Source: Paraburkholderia sp.
GTDB taxonomy: Bacteria; Pseudomonadota; Gammaproteobacteria; Burkholderiales; Burkholderiaceae
DNA length: 64,000 nucleotides
Assembly: GCF_004298475.1 (NCBI RefSeq)
Contig: NZ_SCRP01000010.1
Coordinates: 186,001 to 250,000, forward strand
Direction: 5' to 3'
Shown: positions 18,910 through 30,442 of the stretch, one piece after another
Numbering within the stretch: the stretch's first letter is position 1
How the letters are laid out: the number at the start of each line of letters is the position of its first letter
Notes under the pieces: generated by a model
Database searches by the model: none
What the model saw: the letters and a program-made list of their open reading frames with translations, nothing else
What the model was told of the DNA's origin: nothing
Made by a program: the position numbers and the translations under genes

Positions 18910-19920
18910 TTACTCCGATGGCTGGCGTGTGGTCCTGGTCAAGGACGCAAGCCGTTCGACTGTGAAACTGACGCGGCGACTGAGTGTCTTTCCTGCGGCG
19001 AGAACCGTCAGCCCATGCACATCCTCTCCCTGCCCGATATAGCGGTGCTCCGACTGCTCATTCACTACCTGAAACGAAAACGAGTCGTCTTCGGGATAAG
19101 CACGGAGTCTGTAGCAGTCGGTATCTCCCACAATCGCGAGGGAAAACTGCCGCGCCGGCCATTCGACCAGCGCCTTTCCGCCCCAGCGCGTGAAGGCATG
19201 ATCGATTTTCGTCGCTGGCAGATGGTGGGTCACCCCAAACTGCCAGGCGAATGGCGTGGGAACGAGTCGTGGAGCGCTACCGGCCCCTCCTGCAATCCAG
19301 ATGCCACCCGCGGGTGCACTGATGCGTGCATGCGGGTCCCGCACCAGGACAGCCTCAATATCGATTCCGCACCGTAACGGCGTACAGCCGCTATTCTCGA
19401 GCTCGACGGTTATTTCGAGCGTAGGACCGTCAAGCTCGTAGGTCTGGACCGCCCGACAGCATTCCGCAACGCCGGTCCGCAGGCGAAGTGATGCCTCTGC
19501 GGCAGAGTCGACTTCCCAGTCATCCACGAGTGCCGCACTGGACACCGGAAGCGGTCTACCTGCACCCGCTGCCCACATCCCGGATGACATTGCCCGAATC
19601 TGGACGACCTGCGCCACATCTGGAATCCGGATCACGGGCTCACATGAAAGCTCACGGGAAACCGGAAGATGGCTCTGCCTGGCTGGCCGCCGCAAGACGG
19701 GCGTCCACATACCGCGGTCATTCCAGTCCATCTGTACGATCCCGCCACGCGTTCCAGCCTTGACACCGAGCCTCAGATGCGCATTGGACAGCGTCAGCGT
19801 CGTTTGGCGAAGCGCGCTCGCTGCTTCGCCACATTCAAGCTCGCCAGGTCGATGCGCCTTCGCGAAGACCCGCTTTCGTGAATCCGCTTCCCGTGTATCG
19901 AGCACGTCCTTCTCCTCCAT
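18910..19920 (-). CDS. Aldose 1-epimerase family protein (GalM-like)
   Basis: 336 residues, typical size. GalM-like beta-sandwich features: LTLSNAHLRLGVKAGTRGGI near the start, YELDGPTLEITVELENSG mid-protein, FGVTHHLPATKIDHAFTRW with the active-site histidine region, and CYRLRAYPEDDSFSFQVVNE. It would convert alpha and beta forms of arabinose or a related sugar before oxidation. It is last in the arabinose operon, about 100 bp after araH. The stop lies at the edge of the integrase fossil, so the last residues may have been replaced when that region was rearranged. Confidence 0.8.
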   Translation of the reverse strand: MEEKDVLDTREADSRKRVFAKAHRPGELECGEAASALRQTTLTLSNAHLRLGVKAGTRGGIVQMDWNDRGMWTPVLRRPARQSHLPVSRELSCEPVIRIPDVAQVVQIRAMSSGMWAAGAGRPLPVSSAALVDDWEVDSAAEASLRLRTGVAECCRAVQTYELDGPTLEITVELENSGCTPLRCGIDIEAVLVRDPHARISAPAGGIWIAGGAGSAPRLVPTPFAWQFGVTHHLPATKIDHAFTRWGGKALVEWPARQFSLAIVGDTDCYRLRAYPEDDSFSFQVVNEQSEHRYIGQGEDVHGLTVLAAGKTLSRRVSFTVERLASLTRTTRQPSE

Positions 19921-20021
19921 CAGACAGTCTGGATGGCAACCCGGGATGGTTCAGGTCGAAACGATCACGAGCGTTTTGATTACCCTGAATAACCAGGCGT
20001 GTCCGGGCGTCGTCGACAGGA

Positions 20022-21032
20022 TCAGACTGCGCGCTTGCTGCGGCGGAACTGGTCGAACAGCACCGCAAGCAGCAGGATGCCGCCGCGAATCAGGTACTGA
20101 TAGAACGTCGGCACGTTCATGAGGCTCATGGCGTCCTGCACCGCGCCCATGATGAGCACGCCAACCAGCACGCCTGAAATCGTCGCCACGCCGCCCGTGA
20201 GCGACACGCCACCCAGCACGCACGCCGAGATCACGCCGAGTTCGAGACCCACCGATGTCTTCGGGTCGCCGAGGCTCATACGCGAGGCCAGCATCACACC
20301 CGCAAAGCCCGTAATGAGCCCTTGCAGCACGAACACTGCAATCTTGATGCGCGTGACCGGCAGACCCGCAAGCCGCGCCGCTTCGCTATTGCCGCCCACC
20401 GCGAGCACGTTCTTGCCGAACACGGTTTTCTTCAGCAGGAAGCCGAACACCACGAAACCGATGATGTTGCTCCAGATCGGGAACGAGATGCCGAGGAACG
20501 AGCCGCCGCCCAGGTCGAAGAAGCGCTCTTCCGAGATCATCACGGCGTCGCCGTTCGAGGTGAGAAACGCGAGGCCGCGCACCGCCTCCATCATCGCGAG
20601 CGTGGCGATCAGCGAATTGATCCTGAAGCGCGCGATGAGCACGCCATTCACGAGCCCCACCGCGCCGCCCGCGAGCACGCCCGCGATAATGCCGAGCAGC
20701 ACGCTATGTGACTGCGTGATAACGGTCGAAGCCACCACGCCCGAGAATGCCACGATGGACGCCACGGATAGATCGACTTCGCCGAGCGCGAGCACGAACA
20801 TCATCGTGACGGCAATCGAGCCGATCAGCGTGACGGAGAGCAGCAGGCCCTGAATGTTGCGGGTCGTGAGGAAGTCGGGCACCGTTGCAGAAAGCACTGC
20901 GAACAGCACCACGAACACCACCACGATGCCCGACTTGTTGATCATGTCCCACGCGCGCGCGCGCTGGGGCGTAATGGGCGCGGTGACCTCATTGACGGTA
21001 GGGGTGCCTTGTGGTTGCATGGTTTCACTCAT
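20022..21032 (-). CDS. araH: L-arabinose-type ABC transporter permease
   Basis: 336 residues, eight to ten hydrophobic segments, of the ribose/arabinose (BPD_transp_2) permease type. Typical motifs: FVLALGEVDLSVASIVAFSG, NGVLIARFRINSLIATLAMM, AVGGNSEAARLAGLPVTRIK and the C-terminal TFYQYLIRGGILLLAVLFDQ. It is third of the transport genes, 77 bp after araG. Assignment to arabinose rests on the flanking oxidative arabinose enzymes. Confidence 0.9.
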   Translation of the reverse strand: MSETMQPQGTPTVNEVTAPITPQRARAWDMINKSGIVVVFVVLFAVLSATVPDFLTTRNIQGLLLSVTLIGSIAVTMMFVLALGEVDLSVASIVAFSGVVASTVITQSHSVLLGIIAGVLAGGAVGLVNGVLIARFRINSLIATLAMMEAVRGLAFLTSNGDAVMISEERFFDLGGGSFLGISFPIWSNIIGFVVFGFLLKKTVFGKNVLAVGGNSEAARLAGLPVTRIKIAVFVLQGLITGFAGVMLASRMSLGDPKTSVGLELGVISACVLGGVSLTGGVATISGVLVGVLIMGAVQDAMSLMNVPTFYQYLIRGGILLLAVLFDQFRRSKRAV

Positions 21033-21109
21033 CTCGGGTTCATCGTTACGAATCGGCGGCGCCCTTCGGGCTTGAGCTCACTGTGCGCGCGACCGGTAAG
21101 GCAAAACAT

Positions 21110-22669
21110 TTATCGTGGCAGCGCCATCTTGATCAGTTCGTCAGGCGAGGCTTCGGCTTTCGGCACACTGCCGGCAATGCGGCCTTCGCGCATGACGACG
21201 ATGCGGTCCGACACGCCGATCACTTCGGCGAGATCGCTCGACACCATGATCACGGTCTTGCCCGCTTCCGCGAGCTCGTACAGCAGGTTGTAGATCTCGG
21301 CGCGCGCCCCCACGTCGATGCCGCGCGTGGGCTCGTCCATCAGGAACACTTCGATGCGTTCGGCGAGCCAGCGCGAAAGAATCACCTTCTGCTGGTTGCC
21401 TCCCGAGAGCGTACCGATGGCAGTGTCGCCGTTGCGCGTCTTGATCGCGAGTTTCCCGATGTAGTCCTGTGCAAGCGCGCGTTCGCGCTTCGCATCCAGC
21501 AGGAAACGCGCGGGACTGAAATGGCGGCGCGCGCTGATATTGAGGTTGTCGGCCACCGAGGCGATTGCCACGATGCCTTCCTGCTTGCGGTCCTCGGGGC
21601 ATAGCGCGAGACCCGCGCGCACGGCGTCGCGTGGACTCGCGAAATTCACGCGCTTGCCGTCCAGTTCGACATGACCTGCACTTGAGCGCGTCGCGCCGTA
21701 AATCAGCTTCATGAGTTCCGACCGACCCGCGCCTACCAGCCCAAAGAAGCCGACAATCTCGCCGCGCCGCGCCCGGAACGACACGGGTTCGGCGAGGCCC
21801 GGCCCGAGCAGCCCTTTCGCTTCGAGCAGCACGGGACCGGCTTCGCGCGCGCGATAGCCATATACGTCCTCGATCGAGCGACCCACCATCGCTGCAATCA
21901 GGCGGTTGCGGTCGAGGTCGGCCACCGAATCGAAGGTTTCGATACGCTTGCCGTCGCGGAACACCGTCACGCGGTCGCAAAGCTCATAGACTTCGTCCAT
22001 GCGATGCGTGACGTAAATGATTGCGCGACCATCGGCGCGCAGTGCGTTGACGATGCGAAAGAGGTTCTCGGTCTCGCGTGCCGAAAGCGAGCTTGTTGGT
22101 TCGTCGAAGGCGATCACGCGCGCGTCGCGCATCAGCGCCTTGCCGATCTCGATCATCTGACGCTGGCCAATGGAGAGATTCTTCACGGGCGTGCGCGGAT
22201 CGATACGCTCGCCCAGCCGCTGCAATTCGTCCGTCGCGCGTTTGACGAGCGTCTGCTCGTCGAGCACGCCGAGGCGGTTGGGCAACTGCCCGAGCATCAG
22301 GTTGTCCGCCACGGTCAGCTCGGGCACGAGATGCAATTCCTGATAGATGATCGCGATGCCTGCGTCGAGCGCCGCTCGCGTGGTCGTGAAGCGCTGCTCC
22401 ACGCCGTTCAGGCTCAACGTGCCCGCCTGCGGCTGGTTCACGCCCGAGAGCACCTTGAGCAGCGTGGACTTGCCCGCGCCGTTCTCGCCCATCAGGCCGT
22501 GCACCTCGCCCGCGCGCACGTCGAGCGCGACGCGGTCGAGCGCCTTCACGCCCGGGAAGCTCACGGTGATGCCGTCAAGCTCCAGATACGCGCGCCGCCC
22601 CTGTTGAGTCCCCGCGTGGCGCGTACCTGCGGCGTTCGCCGCATCTGCATGTGTCATGGTTTCAGTCAT
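21110..22669 (-). CDS. araG: L-arabinose ABC transporter ATP-binding protein
   Basis: 519 residues, a tandem ABC protein. First domain: Walker [17 protein letters not shown], signature [15 protein letters not shown], Walker [13 protein letters not shown]. Second domain: degenerate Walker [17 protein letters not shown], signature [15 protein letters not shown], Walker [16 protein letters not shown]. This asymmetric pair is normal for the monosaccharide class. ATG 22669 is used; ATG 22657 is an alternative. It is 44 bp after araF. Confidence 0.95.
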   Translation of the reverse strand: MTETMTHADAANAAGTRHAGTQQGRRAYLELDGITVSFPGVKALDRVALDVRAGEVHGLMGENGAGKSTLLKVLSGVNQPQAGTLSLNGVEQRFTTTRAALDAGIAIIYQELHLVPELTVADNLMLGQLPNRLGVLDEQTLVKRATDELQRLGERIDPRTPVKNLSIGQRQMIEIGKALMRDARVIAFDEPTSSLSARETENLFRIVNALRADGRAIIYVTHRMDEVYELCDRVTVFRDGKRIETFDSVADLDRNRLIAAMVGRSIEDVYGYRAREAGPVLLEAKGLLGPGLAEPVSFRARRGEIVGFFGLVGAGRSELMKLIYGATRSSAGHVELDGKRVNFASPRDAVRAGLALCPEDRKQEGIVAIASVADNLNISARRHFSPARFLLDAKRERALAQDYIGKLAIKTRNGDTAIGTLSGGNQQKVILSRWLAERIEVFLMDEPTRGIDVGARAEIYNLLYELAEAGKTVIMVSSDLAEVIGVSDRIVVMREGRIAGSVPKAEASPDELIKMALPR

Positions 22670-22713
22670 TGCATCCCTGCCCTTGCCGTCGCCTCCGTAT
22701 TGCTACGGATTCC

Positions 22714-23718
22714 TTAGATGCCAAGTTCGCCGCGCACAGCCGTCCAGTTGTCGCGCGTCATCAGCTTGCCGGTGGTCTGCGTGTCGGCGGGCGGCTGCTT
22801 GCCGGTGCGAATCCAGTCGACAAGATTCTGCGCGCTGTCCTTGCCGTGGTTCGTCGAGCTCACGGCGATCGTGCCGTAAAAGCCGGTCGGCTCCTTCTTC
22901 TGGAATTCGGCGAACGCTTCGCCCGCGCCATTGATGCCCACGCCGATTACATCAGCAGCCGGAATGTGCAGCTGTTCCGTTGCGCGCACCGCACCCAGCA
23001 CGCTTTCCTCGTTGAGTGCGAATACCACCCACTTCTTGATGTTCGGATGCTGTGCGAGCACCGGGGAGGCCGCGTTGAAACCGCCTTCGTCGTCAGTGGT
23101 CTTTTGCGGGGCATCGAAGATGTTCTCCTTCTTGAAGCCGCCGGCCAGCAGCGTCTGGGTTGCGCCGTCGGTGCGCAACTTCGCCGTGGGCAGTTCGTAG
23201 TCGGTGATACGTAGCGCGCCCACTTCCTCCGGCTTCCAGCCCCGCTTCTTCATCTCGTCGCTGATCGCCCGTCCCACCTGGTTGCCGATCTTGAGAGCCG
23301 ACATGCCCAGATGCGGCACACCCGCGAGCAGCTTGCCCGACGAGTCGACCAGTTGATCGTCCACCGTCACGAACTTCATGTTGTAACGTTTGGCGCGCGC
23401 CTGAATGGCCGGTCCAAGACGCACGTCGGGTGCGCAGATCACGAAGCCCTGTGCGCCTTGCGCACCGAGATTGTCGATCGCGGCCAGCACCTTCTCGCCG
23501 TCCGGCGTGCCGATGTTCACCACCGAGACGTTCTCCTTCTGGCCGAGCGCCGTGGCAGCCTTCTGCTCGTTGATGAACCACGCCTGCTCGGGCATCTTCA
23601 CAAGAAATCCGATCTTGGTGGGCGAGTCGGCGTGCGCCGCCATACTCATGCCGAGCGGCGCGACGCACAGGGCCGCGAACACGGCGCGAAGGGTGAACCG
23701 GCGGATGTTGCTGGTCAT
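22714..23718 (-). CDS. araF: L-arabinose-binding periplasmic protein
   Basis: 334 residues with signal peptide (RRFTLRAVFAALCVAPLGMS to AHA). The mature part starts DSPTKIGFLVKMPEQAWF, very like AraF. It has GFVICAPDVRLGPAI, DDQLVDSSG, LRITDYELPTAK and VIGVGINGAGEAF. It binds arabinose in the periplasm and delivers it to AraGH. It follows the dehydrogenase gene by 63 bp in one operon. Confidence 0.95.
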   Translation of the reverse strand: MTSNIRRFTLRAVFAALCVAPLGMSMAAHADSPTKIGFLVKMPEQAWFINEQKAATALGQKENVSVVNIGTPDGEKVLAAIDNLGAQGAQGFVICAPDVRLGPAIQARAKRYNMKFVTVDDQLVDSSGKLLAGVPHLGMSALKIGNQVGRAISDEMKKRGWKPEEVGALRITDYELPTAKLRTDGATQTLLAGGFKKENIFDAPQKTTDDEGGFNAASPVLAQHPNIKKWVVFALNEESVLGAVRATEQLHIPAADVIGVGINGAGEAFAEFQKKEPTGFYGTIAVSSTNHGKDSAQNLVDWIRTGKQPPADTQTTGKLMTRDNWTAVRGELGI

Positions 23719-23781
23719 GCTATGTCTCCTCTGATGACGCTTTTGCGTGGGGTGAAACAGTGACTCTCCGTGACGGAATGC

Positions 23782-24756
<975 letters not shown>

Positions 24757-25686
24757 TCACTTGCCCCAGCGCAGCACCAGCGGATCGAGACGACGCGCGA
24801 TATCGACCAGCTCCCTGCGTGTCTGCGGATGCATCGCGGGCAGCGGATGGCGCGGCAGCTCGCAGTCGATCACGCCGCCCTCCTTCATCAGCGCCTTGCA
24901 GGCGAGCAGGCCCGCCTGGCGGTTTTCGTGATTGATGAGCGGCAGCCACTTCTGGTAAAGCGTGAAGGCGTCGTCGAGACGGCCTTCGCGGTGCGCCACG
25001 ATGATCGGGCGAATGCCGTCCGGGAAACCGCCGCCCGTCATCGCGCCGGTTGCGCCCGCGTTCAGGTCGGCCAGCAGCGTGATGCCTTCCTCGCCGTCCC
25101 ATGGACCCTCGACCGCTTCGCCGCCAAGGCGGATCACCTCGCGCAGCTTGTTGGCCGCGCCTGGCGTTTCGATCTTGAAGTACGAGACCTGCTCGATCTC
25201 GCGCGCCATGCGCGCGAGGAACGGCGCGGACAGCACCGTGCCACTCGCGGGCGCATCCTGAATCATGATGGGAATATCGATGGCGTCCGAGACGCCCTGG
25301 TAGAACGCGTAGATCTGCTGCTCGGGCACGCGGAACGTCGCGCCGTGATACGGCGGCATCACCATCGCCATCGCCGCGCCCAGCTCCTGCGCGCGCCTGC
25401 TGCGCGCCGCGCACGCGATCGTGCCAAAGTGCGTGGTCGTCACGATCACGGGCACGCGGCCCGCCACGTGTTCGAGCACGGTGCGCGTGATGATTTCGCG
25501 CTCGTCGTCGGTGACCGAGAACTGCTCGGAGAAGTTCGCCAGAATGCACAGGCCGTCCGAGCCCGCGTCGATCATGAAATCGACGGCGCGCTTCTGGCTC
25601 GCCAGATCCAGTTCGCCGGTTTCGGTGAAGGTGGTCGGCACGACGGGAAAAATGCCCGTGTAACGGGGCGTACGGTTTGCAGTCAT
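24757..25686 (-). CDS. L-2-keto-3-deoxyarabonate dehydratase (DHDPS/NAL family)
   Basis: 309 residues with the (beta/alpha)8 Schiff-base aldolase fold: YTGIFPVVPTTFTETGELDL, GSDGLCILANFSEQFSVTDD, VIVTTTHFG and VSYFKIETPGAANKL with the catalytic lysine. In the oxidative pathway it dehydrates 2-keto-3-deoxy-L-arabonate to alpha-ketoglutarate semialdehyde. Its position between the semialdehyde dehydrogenase and arabinose dehydrogenase genes argues against a lysine-pathway DapA. Confidence 0.9.
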   Translation of the reverse strand: MTANRTPRYTGIFPVVPTTFTETGELDLASQKRAVDFMIDAGSDGLCILANFSEQFSVTDDEREIITRTVLEHVAGRVPVIVTTTHFGTIACAARSRRAQELGAAMAMVMPPYHGATFRVPEQQIYAFYQGVSDAIDIPIMIQDAPASGTVLSAPFLARMAREIEQVSYFKIETPGAANKLREVIRLGGEAVEGPWDGEEGITLLADLNAGATGAMTGGGFPDGIRPIIVAHREGRLDDAFTLYQKWLPLINHENRQAGLLACKALMKEGGVIDCELPRHPLPAMHPQTRRELVDIARRLDPLVLRWGK

Positions 25687-25724
25687 GTTGTCTGTCCTGC
25701 TTCGAATTTTGGCGGCGGTGCGCT

Positions 25725-27314
25725 TCAGGCGCGCTCGGGCTGACCCGCGAAACGCCGCTTCACGTGCAGCGGATTCGCGTCGCGCAACGCGTCGGGCAAC
25801 CAGCTATCGGCAAGATTCTGGTAGCAGACCGGGCGCAGGAAACGCTCGATCGCCGCCGTGCCCACCGAGGTGCTGCGGCCATCCGAGGTGGACGGGAACG
25901 GGCCGCCGTGCACCATCGCATCGCAAACCTCGACGCCCGTTGGGAAGCCGTTGGCCAGCAGACGGCCCGCCTTGCGCTCGATGAGCGGCAGGAGCGCGCG
26001 CACGAGATCGCCGTCGGCGGCGTCCGCGTGCAGCGTGATCGTCAACTGGCCTTCGATATGGCGCAGCACGCGGCGCAGTTCGGCTTCGTCCGCGCATTCG
26101 ACCAGCACGCTGCCCGGGCCGAACACTTCTTCGCCGAGCGATGCGTTGGCCAGCAGATCGCTTGCGCTCACGCGCAGCAGCGCCGCCTGCGCGCGGCCAG
26201 GCGCTGCCGCGCCGCGCGCGAGCGTCGTGACCTTCGGATGCTCGACGAGACGACCGATGCCGTGCTCATACGCGCGCAGAATGCCCGGCGTGAGCATCAC
26301 GCCCGCCGCCGCCGCGCTGAATTCGCGTGCGGCGTTCGTGGCGAAGGCCTCGAAGTCCGCGCCCGCGAGGCCGAGCATCAGGCCCGGATTGGTACAGAAC
26401 TGGCCGCAGCCGAGCGTCGTCGATGCCGCGTATTCACGCGCCAGCGTCTCGCCGCGCGCGGCGAGCGCGCCCGGCAGCAGCAGGTTCGGATTCACGCTGC
26501 TCATTTCGGCGTAGACGGGAATCGGCTCGGTACGCGCCGCCGCCAGCTTCACGAGCGCAAGACCGCCCGCGCGCGAGCCGGTGAAGCCGACCGCGCGGAT
26601 CGCGGGATGCTGCACGAGCGCGCTGCCCACTTCGTGGCCCGCGTCGAACAGCAGCGAGAACACGCCTTCGGGCAGGCCCGCCGCCGCGACCGCCTGCTGG
26701 ATCGCGCGGCCGACGAGTTCCGAGGCGCCCGGATGCGCCGGATGCGCCTTCACGACCACGGGACAGCCCGCGGCCAGCGCCGACGCCGTGTCGCCGCCCG
26801 CCACCGAAAACGCCAGCGGGAAATTGCTCGCGCCGAACACCGCGACCGGGCCGACGCCGATGCGCCAGAAACGCAGGTCGGTGCGCGGCGGCTGACGTTC
26901 GGGCAGCGCCGGTTCGATCCGCACGTCGAGCGCATCGCCGCTGCGCACGAGCGTGGCGAACATGCGCAATTGATTCGCGGTGCGTGCGCGTTCGCCTTCG
27001 AGGCGCGCGCGCGGCAGGCCGCTTTCGGCCATTGCGCGTTCGATCAGTTGTTCGCCGAGCGCTTCGATGCGCGCGGCGCAATCGTCGAGGAATTGCGCGC
27101 GTTTTTCAGCGGGCAGCGTGCGGTAGGGGTCGAAGGCGGCGTCCGCGAGTTCGCAGGCCTGTTCGACATCGCCTCGCAGCGCGCCGTGGAAAACCGGTTG
27201 CGCGATGGGCGCGATGGGCGTATTGCTCGCGGCGTCGATCGCCTGGAACGCCGCGCCTTCGCCGCGCTTCGCGCGCGCGCCGATCAGCACCTCGCCGGTG
27301 AGAGTCGTCGTCAT
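25725..27314 (-). CDS. Alpha-ketoglutarate semialdehyde (2,5-dioxovalerate) dehydrogenase
   Basis: 529 residues from ATG 27314 ([14 protein letters not shown]) with AAGGA upstream; the longer frame is an extension into the dehydratase gene. ALDH motifs: [30 protein letters not shown], the Glu region [10 protein letters not shown] and the catalytic Cys in [10 protein letters not shown], then [12 protein letters not shown]. It belongs to the KGSADH type III-like branch and yields 2-oxoglutarate, the last step of the pathway. Only 22 bp separate it from the arabonate dehydratase gene. Confidence 0.92.
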   Translation of the reverse strand: MTTTLTGEVLIGARAKRGEGAAFQAIDAASNTPIAPIAQPVFHGALRGDVEQACELADAAFDPYRTLPAEKRAQFLDDCAARIEALGEQLIERAMAESGLPRARLEGERARTANQLRMFATLVRSGDALDVRIEPALPERQPPRTDLRFWRIGVGPVAVFGASNFPLAFSVAGGDTASALAAGCPVVVKAHPAHPGASELVGRAIQQAVAAAGLPEGVFSLLFDAGHEVGSALVQHPAIRAVGFTGSRAGGLALVKLAAARTEPIPVYAEMSSVNPNLLLPGALAARGETLAREYAASTTLGCGQFCTNPGLMLGLAGADFEAFATNAAREFSAAAAGVMLTPGILRAYEHGIGRLVEHPKVTTLARGAAAPGRAQAALLRVSASDLLANASLGEEVFGPGSVLVECADEAELRRVLRHIEGQLTITLHADAADGDLVRALLPLIERKAGRLLANGFPTGVEVCDAMVHGGPFPSTSDGRSTSVGTAAIERFLRPVCYQNLADSWLPDALRDANPLHVKRRFAGQPERA

Positions 27315-27336
27315 GATGGCAGTCCTTGCGCGTGCG

Positions 27337-29088
27337 TCAGTGCGAGTGGCGCGGTACGGCCGAGCCGCGCTTGCCCACGAGGAAGTCGAGATCGCAGCCT
27401 TCGTCGGCCTGCAGAACGTGATCGACATAGAGGCGCGCATAGCCGCCGTTGCCCAGCTGCCCGGCGACGCCCTGCGCGGCGGCCGGATCGACGTCGCTCA
27501 GGCGGCGTTGCAGTTCCTCGTCGCTGATGTCCAGATGCAGACGGCCGTTCTCGCAGTCGAGCTCGATCCAGTCGCCGTTGCGCACCGCCGCGAGCGGGCC
27601 GCCCGCCGCCGCTTCCGGCGCGACGTGCAGCACCACCGTGCCGTAAGCCGTGCCGCTCATGCGCGCGTCCGAGATGCGCACCATGTCCTTCACGCCCTCG
27701 CGCAGCAGCTTGGGCGGCAGGCCCATGTTGCCCACTTCGGCCATGCCCGGATAACCCTTCGGGCCGCAATTTTTCATGACGAGGATCGAGTCCTTGTCGA
27801 CGTCGAGCGATTCGTCGGCGATGGTCGCCTTGTAGTGATCGAAATTCTCGAACACCACGGCGCGGCCGCGATGCTTGAGCAGTTCGGGCGTCGCCGCCGA
27901 CGGCTTCAGCACGGCGCCGCGCGGCGCGAGATTGCCGCGCAGGATGCAGATGCCGCCGTCCGCGATCAGCGGATTGTCGAGCTGGCGGATCACTTCGTCG
28001 TTGTAGTTCGGCGCTTCGCGCACGTTGTCCCAGATGGACTTGCCGTTCACGGTGAGCGCATCCGGATGCGGCAGCAGGTTCGCTTCGCCCAGACGGCGCA
28101 GCACCGCCGGCAGACCGCCCGCGTAATAGAACTCTTCCATCAGGAAGCGGCCCGAGGGCTGCAGATCGACGATGGTGGGCGTGTCGCGGCCGATGCGCTG
28201 CCAGTCTTCGAGTTCGAGCGGCACGCCGATACGGCCCGCAATCGCCTTCAGGTGGATCACCGCATTGGTCGAGCCGCCGATGGCCGCATTCGTGCGGATC
28301 GCGTTTTCGAACGCTGCGCGCGTGAGCACCTTCGAGAGCTTCAGGTCTTCGAGCGCCATCTGCACGATGCGGATGCCCGACATGTGCGCGAGCACGTAGC
28401 GGCGCGCGTCCACGGCGGGAATCGCGGCGTTGTGCGGCAGCGAGACGCCCAGCGACTCGGCCATGCAGGCCATCGTCGAGGCCGTGCCCATCGTGTTGCA
28501 GGTGCCCGCCGAGCGCGACATGCCCGCTTCGGCCGAGAGGAAATGATGCAGGTCGATCTCGCCCGCCTTGAGCGATTCGTGCAGACGCCACACGGCCGTG
28601 CCCGAACCGATGTCCTTGCCTTCGAGCTTGCCGTTGAGCATCGGGCCGCCGGTGACGACGATGGCGGGCACGTCCACGCTCGCCGCGCCCATCAGCAGCG
28701 CGGGCGTGGTCTTGTCGCAGCCGCACAGCAGCACGACGGCGTCGATCGGATTGCCGCGGATCGCTTCCTCGACGTCCATCGAAGCGAGATTGCGCGTGAG
28801 CATCGCCGAGGGACGCAGGTTCGATTCGCCGTTCGAGAACACCGGGAACTCGACCGGGAAACCGCCCGCCTCATAGACGCCGCGCTTGACGTGTTCCGCG
28901 AGCAGGCGGAAGTGCGCGTTGCAGGGCGTCAGTTCCGACCAGGTATTGCAGATGCCGATGATCGGACGGCCATCGAATTCGTGATCGGGGATGCCCTGAT
29001 TCTTCATCCAGCTTCGATACATGAAGCCGTTCTTGTCCATCGTGCCGAACCACTCTCGGGAGCGCAGTTTAGGTTTGGTATCCGACAT
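27337..29088 (-). CDS. L-arabonate dehydratase (IlvD/Edd family)
   Basis: 583 residues, the usual length of pentonate dehydratases. The iron-sulfur cysteines are visible in [16 protein letters not shown] (C56), [15 protein letters not shown] (about C124) and [13 protein letters not shown] (about C197). [11 protein letters not shown] and the C-terminal [35 protein letters not shown] follow. It removes water from L-arabonate. It is the first gene of the arabinose operon, facing the LysR gene across 121 bp. Confidence 0.93.
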   Translation of the reverse strand: MSDTKPKLRSREWFGTMDKNGFMYRSWMKNQGIPDHEFDGRPIIGICNTWSELTPCNAHFRLLAEHVKRGVYEAGGFPVEFPVFSNGESNLRPSAMLTRNLASMDVEEAIRGNPIDAVVLLCGCDKTTPALLMGAASVDVPAIVVTGGPMLNGKLEGKDIGSGTAVWRLHESLKAGEIDLHHFLSAEAGMSRSAGTCNTMGTASTMACMAESLGVSLPHNAAIPAVDARRYVLAHMSGIRIVQMALEDLKLSKVLTRAAFENAIRTNAAIGGSTNAVIHLKAIAGRIGVPLELEDWQRIGRDTPTIVDLQPSGRFLMEEFYYAGGLPAVLRRLGEANLLPHPDALTVNGKSIWDNVREAPNYNDEVIRQLDNPLIADGGICILRGNLAPRGAVLKPSAATPELLKHRGRAVVFENFDHYKATIADESLDVDKDSILVMKNCGPKGYPGMAEVGNMGLPPKLLREGVKDMVRISDARMSGTAYGTVVLHVAPEAAAGGPLAAVRNGDWIELDCENGRLHLDISDEELQRRLSDVDPAAAQGVAGQLGNGGYARLYVDHVLQADEGCDLDFLVGKRGSAVPRHSH

Positions 29089-29170
29089 GGCCTGTCTTCA
29101 GGTGAGTTAAGTTTCAGTGCAGTCTATGGACAAACTTGATAACCTTCCAATGAAATATTGGCTGCATTCC

Positions 29171-29186
29171 ATACACATTTTCGTAT
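29171..29186. promoter_or_regulatory. LysR box between arabinose operon and its regulator
   Basis: ATAC-N8-GTAT (29171-29186) is an inverted repeat with T-N11-A geometry in the only intergenic space between the divergent genes. The surroundings are AT-rich (GGTATAAATACTTAT), giving likely -10 regions. Confidence 0.55.
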
Positions 29187-29209
29187 TGGTATAAATACTT
29201 ATCCGCACC

Positions 29210-30166
29210 ATGCTGGACACGACTCCCGGATACCTCCGCACACGTCTGAGAACCAGGCAGCTTTTGCTCGCCGTAGCCCTCGCTGAGGAGGGCAACATTC
29301 ACCGCGCCGCGGCGGCGCTCAACATGACGCAACCCGCGGCATCCAAGATGCTGCGCGAGCTGGAGGACATGCTGGAGGTGATCCTTTTCGAACGTCTGCC
29401 GCGCGGTGTGCGGCCTACGCTCTACGGTGAAGCACTGGTCCGCCACGCACGCACGGTGCTCGGCAGCCTGGATCAGGCGCAGGAAGAACTGATTGCACTG
29501 AAGGCAGGCCGGCTCGGCCATGTGGCGGTGGGGGCGATCACCTCCCCGGGCGTCCGCGTGCTGCCGGCTGCCATTGCCGCCGTCAAACGCATGCATGCGA
29601 ACGTACGCATCACGGTCGAAATCGACACGAGCAATGCGCTAATCGAGCGGCTGGCGCAGGACAAGCTCGACGTAGTGGTCGGACGGCTGTCGGCAGAGCA
29701 CGACATGCTGCAGTTGCGCTACGAACCCCTGGCCGGTGAACCCGTCAAGGCGGTCGTGCGGCGCGGGCACCCCCTTCTGGAGAAGGACGAGATTGTGCTG
29801 CCCGAAGTCCAGCGCAGCGCGTGGATCGTACCGCCGGCGGGCAGCGTACTGCGTCACCGGTTCGAACTCATGTTCCAGCGCGCAAGCCTTGCGCCGCCCT
29901 CCAACGTGGTGGAAACGGCGGCACTTCTCTTCATCACGCGTGCGGTTGAGAAAAGCGACATGATTGCCGTCCTTGCCGAAGACGTCGCGCATTACTATGC
30001 CGAGCACGGGCTGGTCGAGATCCTGCCTCTGGCAATGGAATGCAGGATGGACGATTTCGGCCTGATTACACCCACCGAAAAACGCCTTTCGCCTGCTGCA
30101 GTGCTGATGATCGACGCGCTTCGCACCGCCAGTCTCGAAACCTACAATCGGCCGATCTCAGCTTGA
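29210..30166 (+). CDS. LysR-family regulator of arabinose catabolism (GbpR-like)
   Basis: 318 residues. Helix-turn-helix at about 20-80 (LRTRQLLLAVALAEEGNIHR, AAAALNMTQPAASKMLRELE) and effector domain from about 95 (VAVGAITSPGVRVLPAAIAA, LDVVVGRLSAEHD). The long N-terminal helix with RTRQL is typical of GbpR/CbbR-like regulators; GbpR controls the sugar-binding protein and arabinose genes in Azospirillum. Divergence from the arabonate dehydratase gene supports that role. Confidence 0.88.
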   Translation: MLDTTPGYLRTRLRTRQLLLAVALAEEGNIHRAAAALNMTQPAASKMLRELEDMLEVILFERLPRGVRPTLYGEALVRHARTVLGSLDQAQEELIALKAGRLGHVAVGAITSPGVRVLPAAIAAVKRMHANVRITVEIDTSNALIERLAQDKLDVVVGRLSAEHDMLQLRYEPLAGEPVKAVVRRGHPLLEKDEIVLPEVQRSAWIVPPAGSVLRHRFELMFQRASLAPPSNVVETAALLFITRAVEKSDMIAVLAEDVAHYYAEHGLVEILPLAMECRMDDFGLITPTEKRLSPAAVLMIDALRTASLETYNRPISA

Positions 30167-30371
30167 AACAGCAGCGTCCGGCGGCGCACATCAGTCTGAA
30201 TTGAACACACCGTATGCGCGTCGTCGCACACGGATCAAGTCCGAAGAAAGCCTGTCGCAGGAGCAAGGCGGGGCAAAAATACGGTCGATATCCTGTAGCG
30301 GGCGCCCTGCCACACGCGTGCCAGCCTGATGACGGGATTTCCCCTGGCTGACACGCGGCGCTTTCCGACAT

Positions 30372-30396
30372 TAAATAAATCAACTTGATTTATTTA
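30372..30396. promoter_or_regulatory. Perfect palindromic operator of the ROK repressor
   Basis: An 11-bp arm (TAAATAAATCA) is followed by ACT and its exact reverse complement. It lies 46 bp before the ROK start codon in an AT-poor genome, so chance is unlikely. It probably serves autoregulation of the ROK-transporter operon. Confidence 0.75.
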
Positions 30397-30442
30397 GTAG
30401 CCAGTGAGCCAAACAGGCCGCAGGCATCACCGGAGGAGACGC

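Noticed and set aside
25677..29139. Two plus-strand frames of over 600 codons
   Set aside because: They mirror the aldehyde dehydrogenase and arabonate dehydratase genes, and their translations are low-complexity RRAH-rich.
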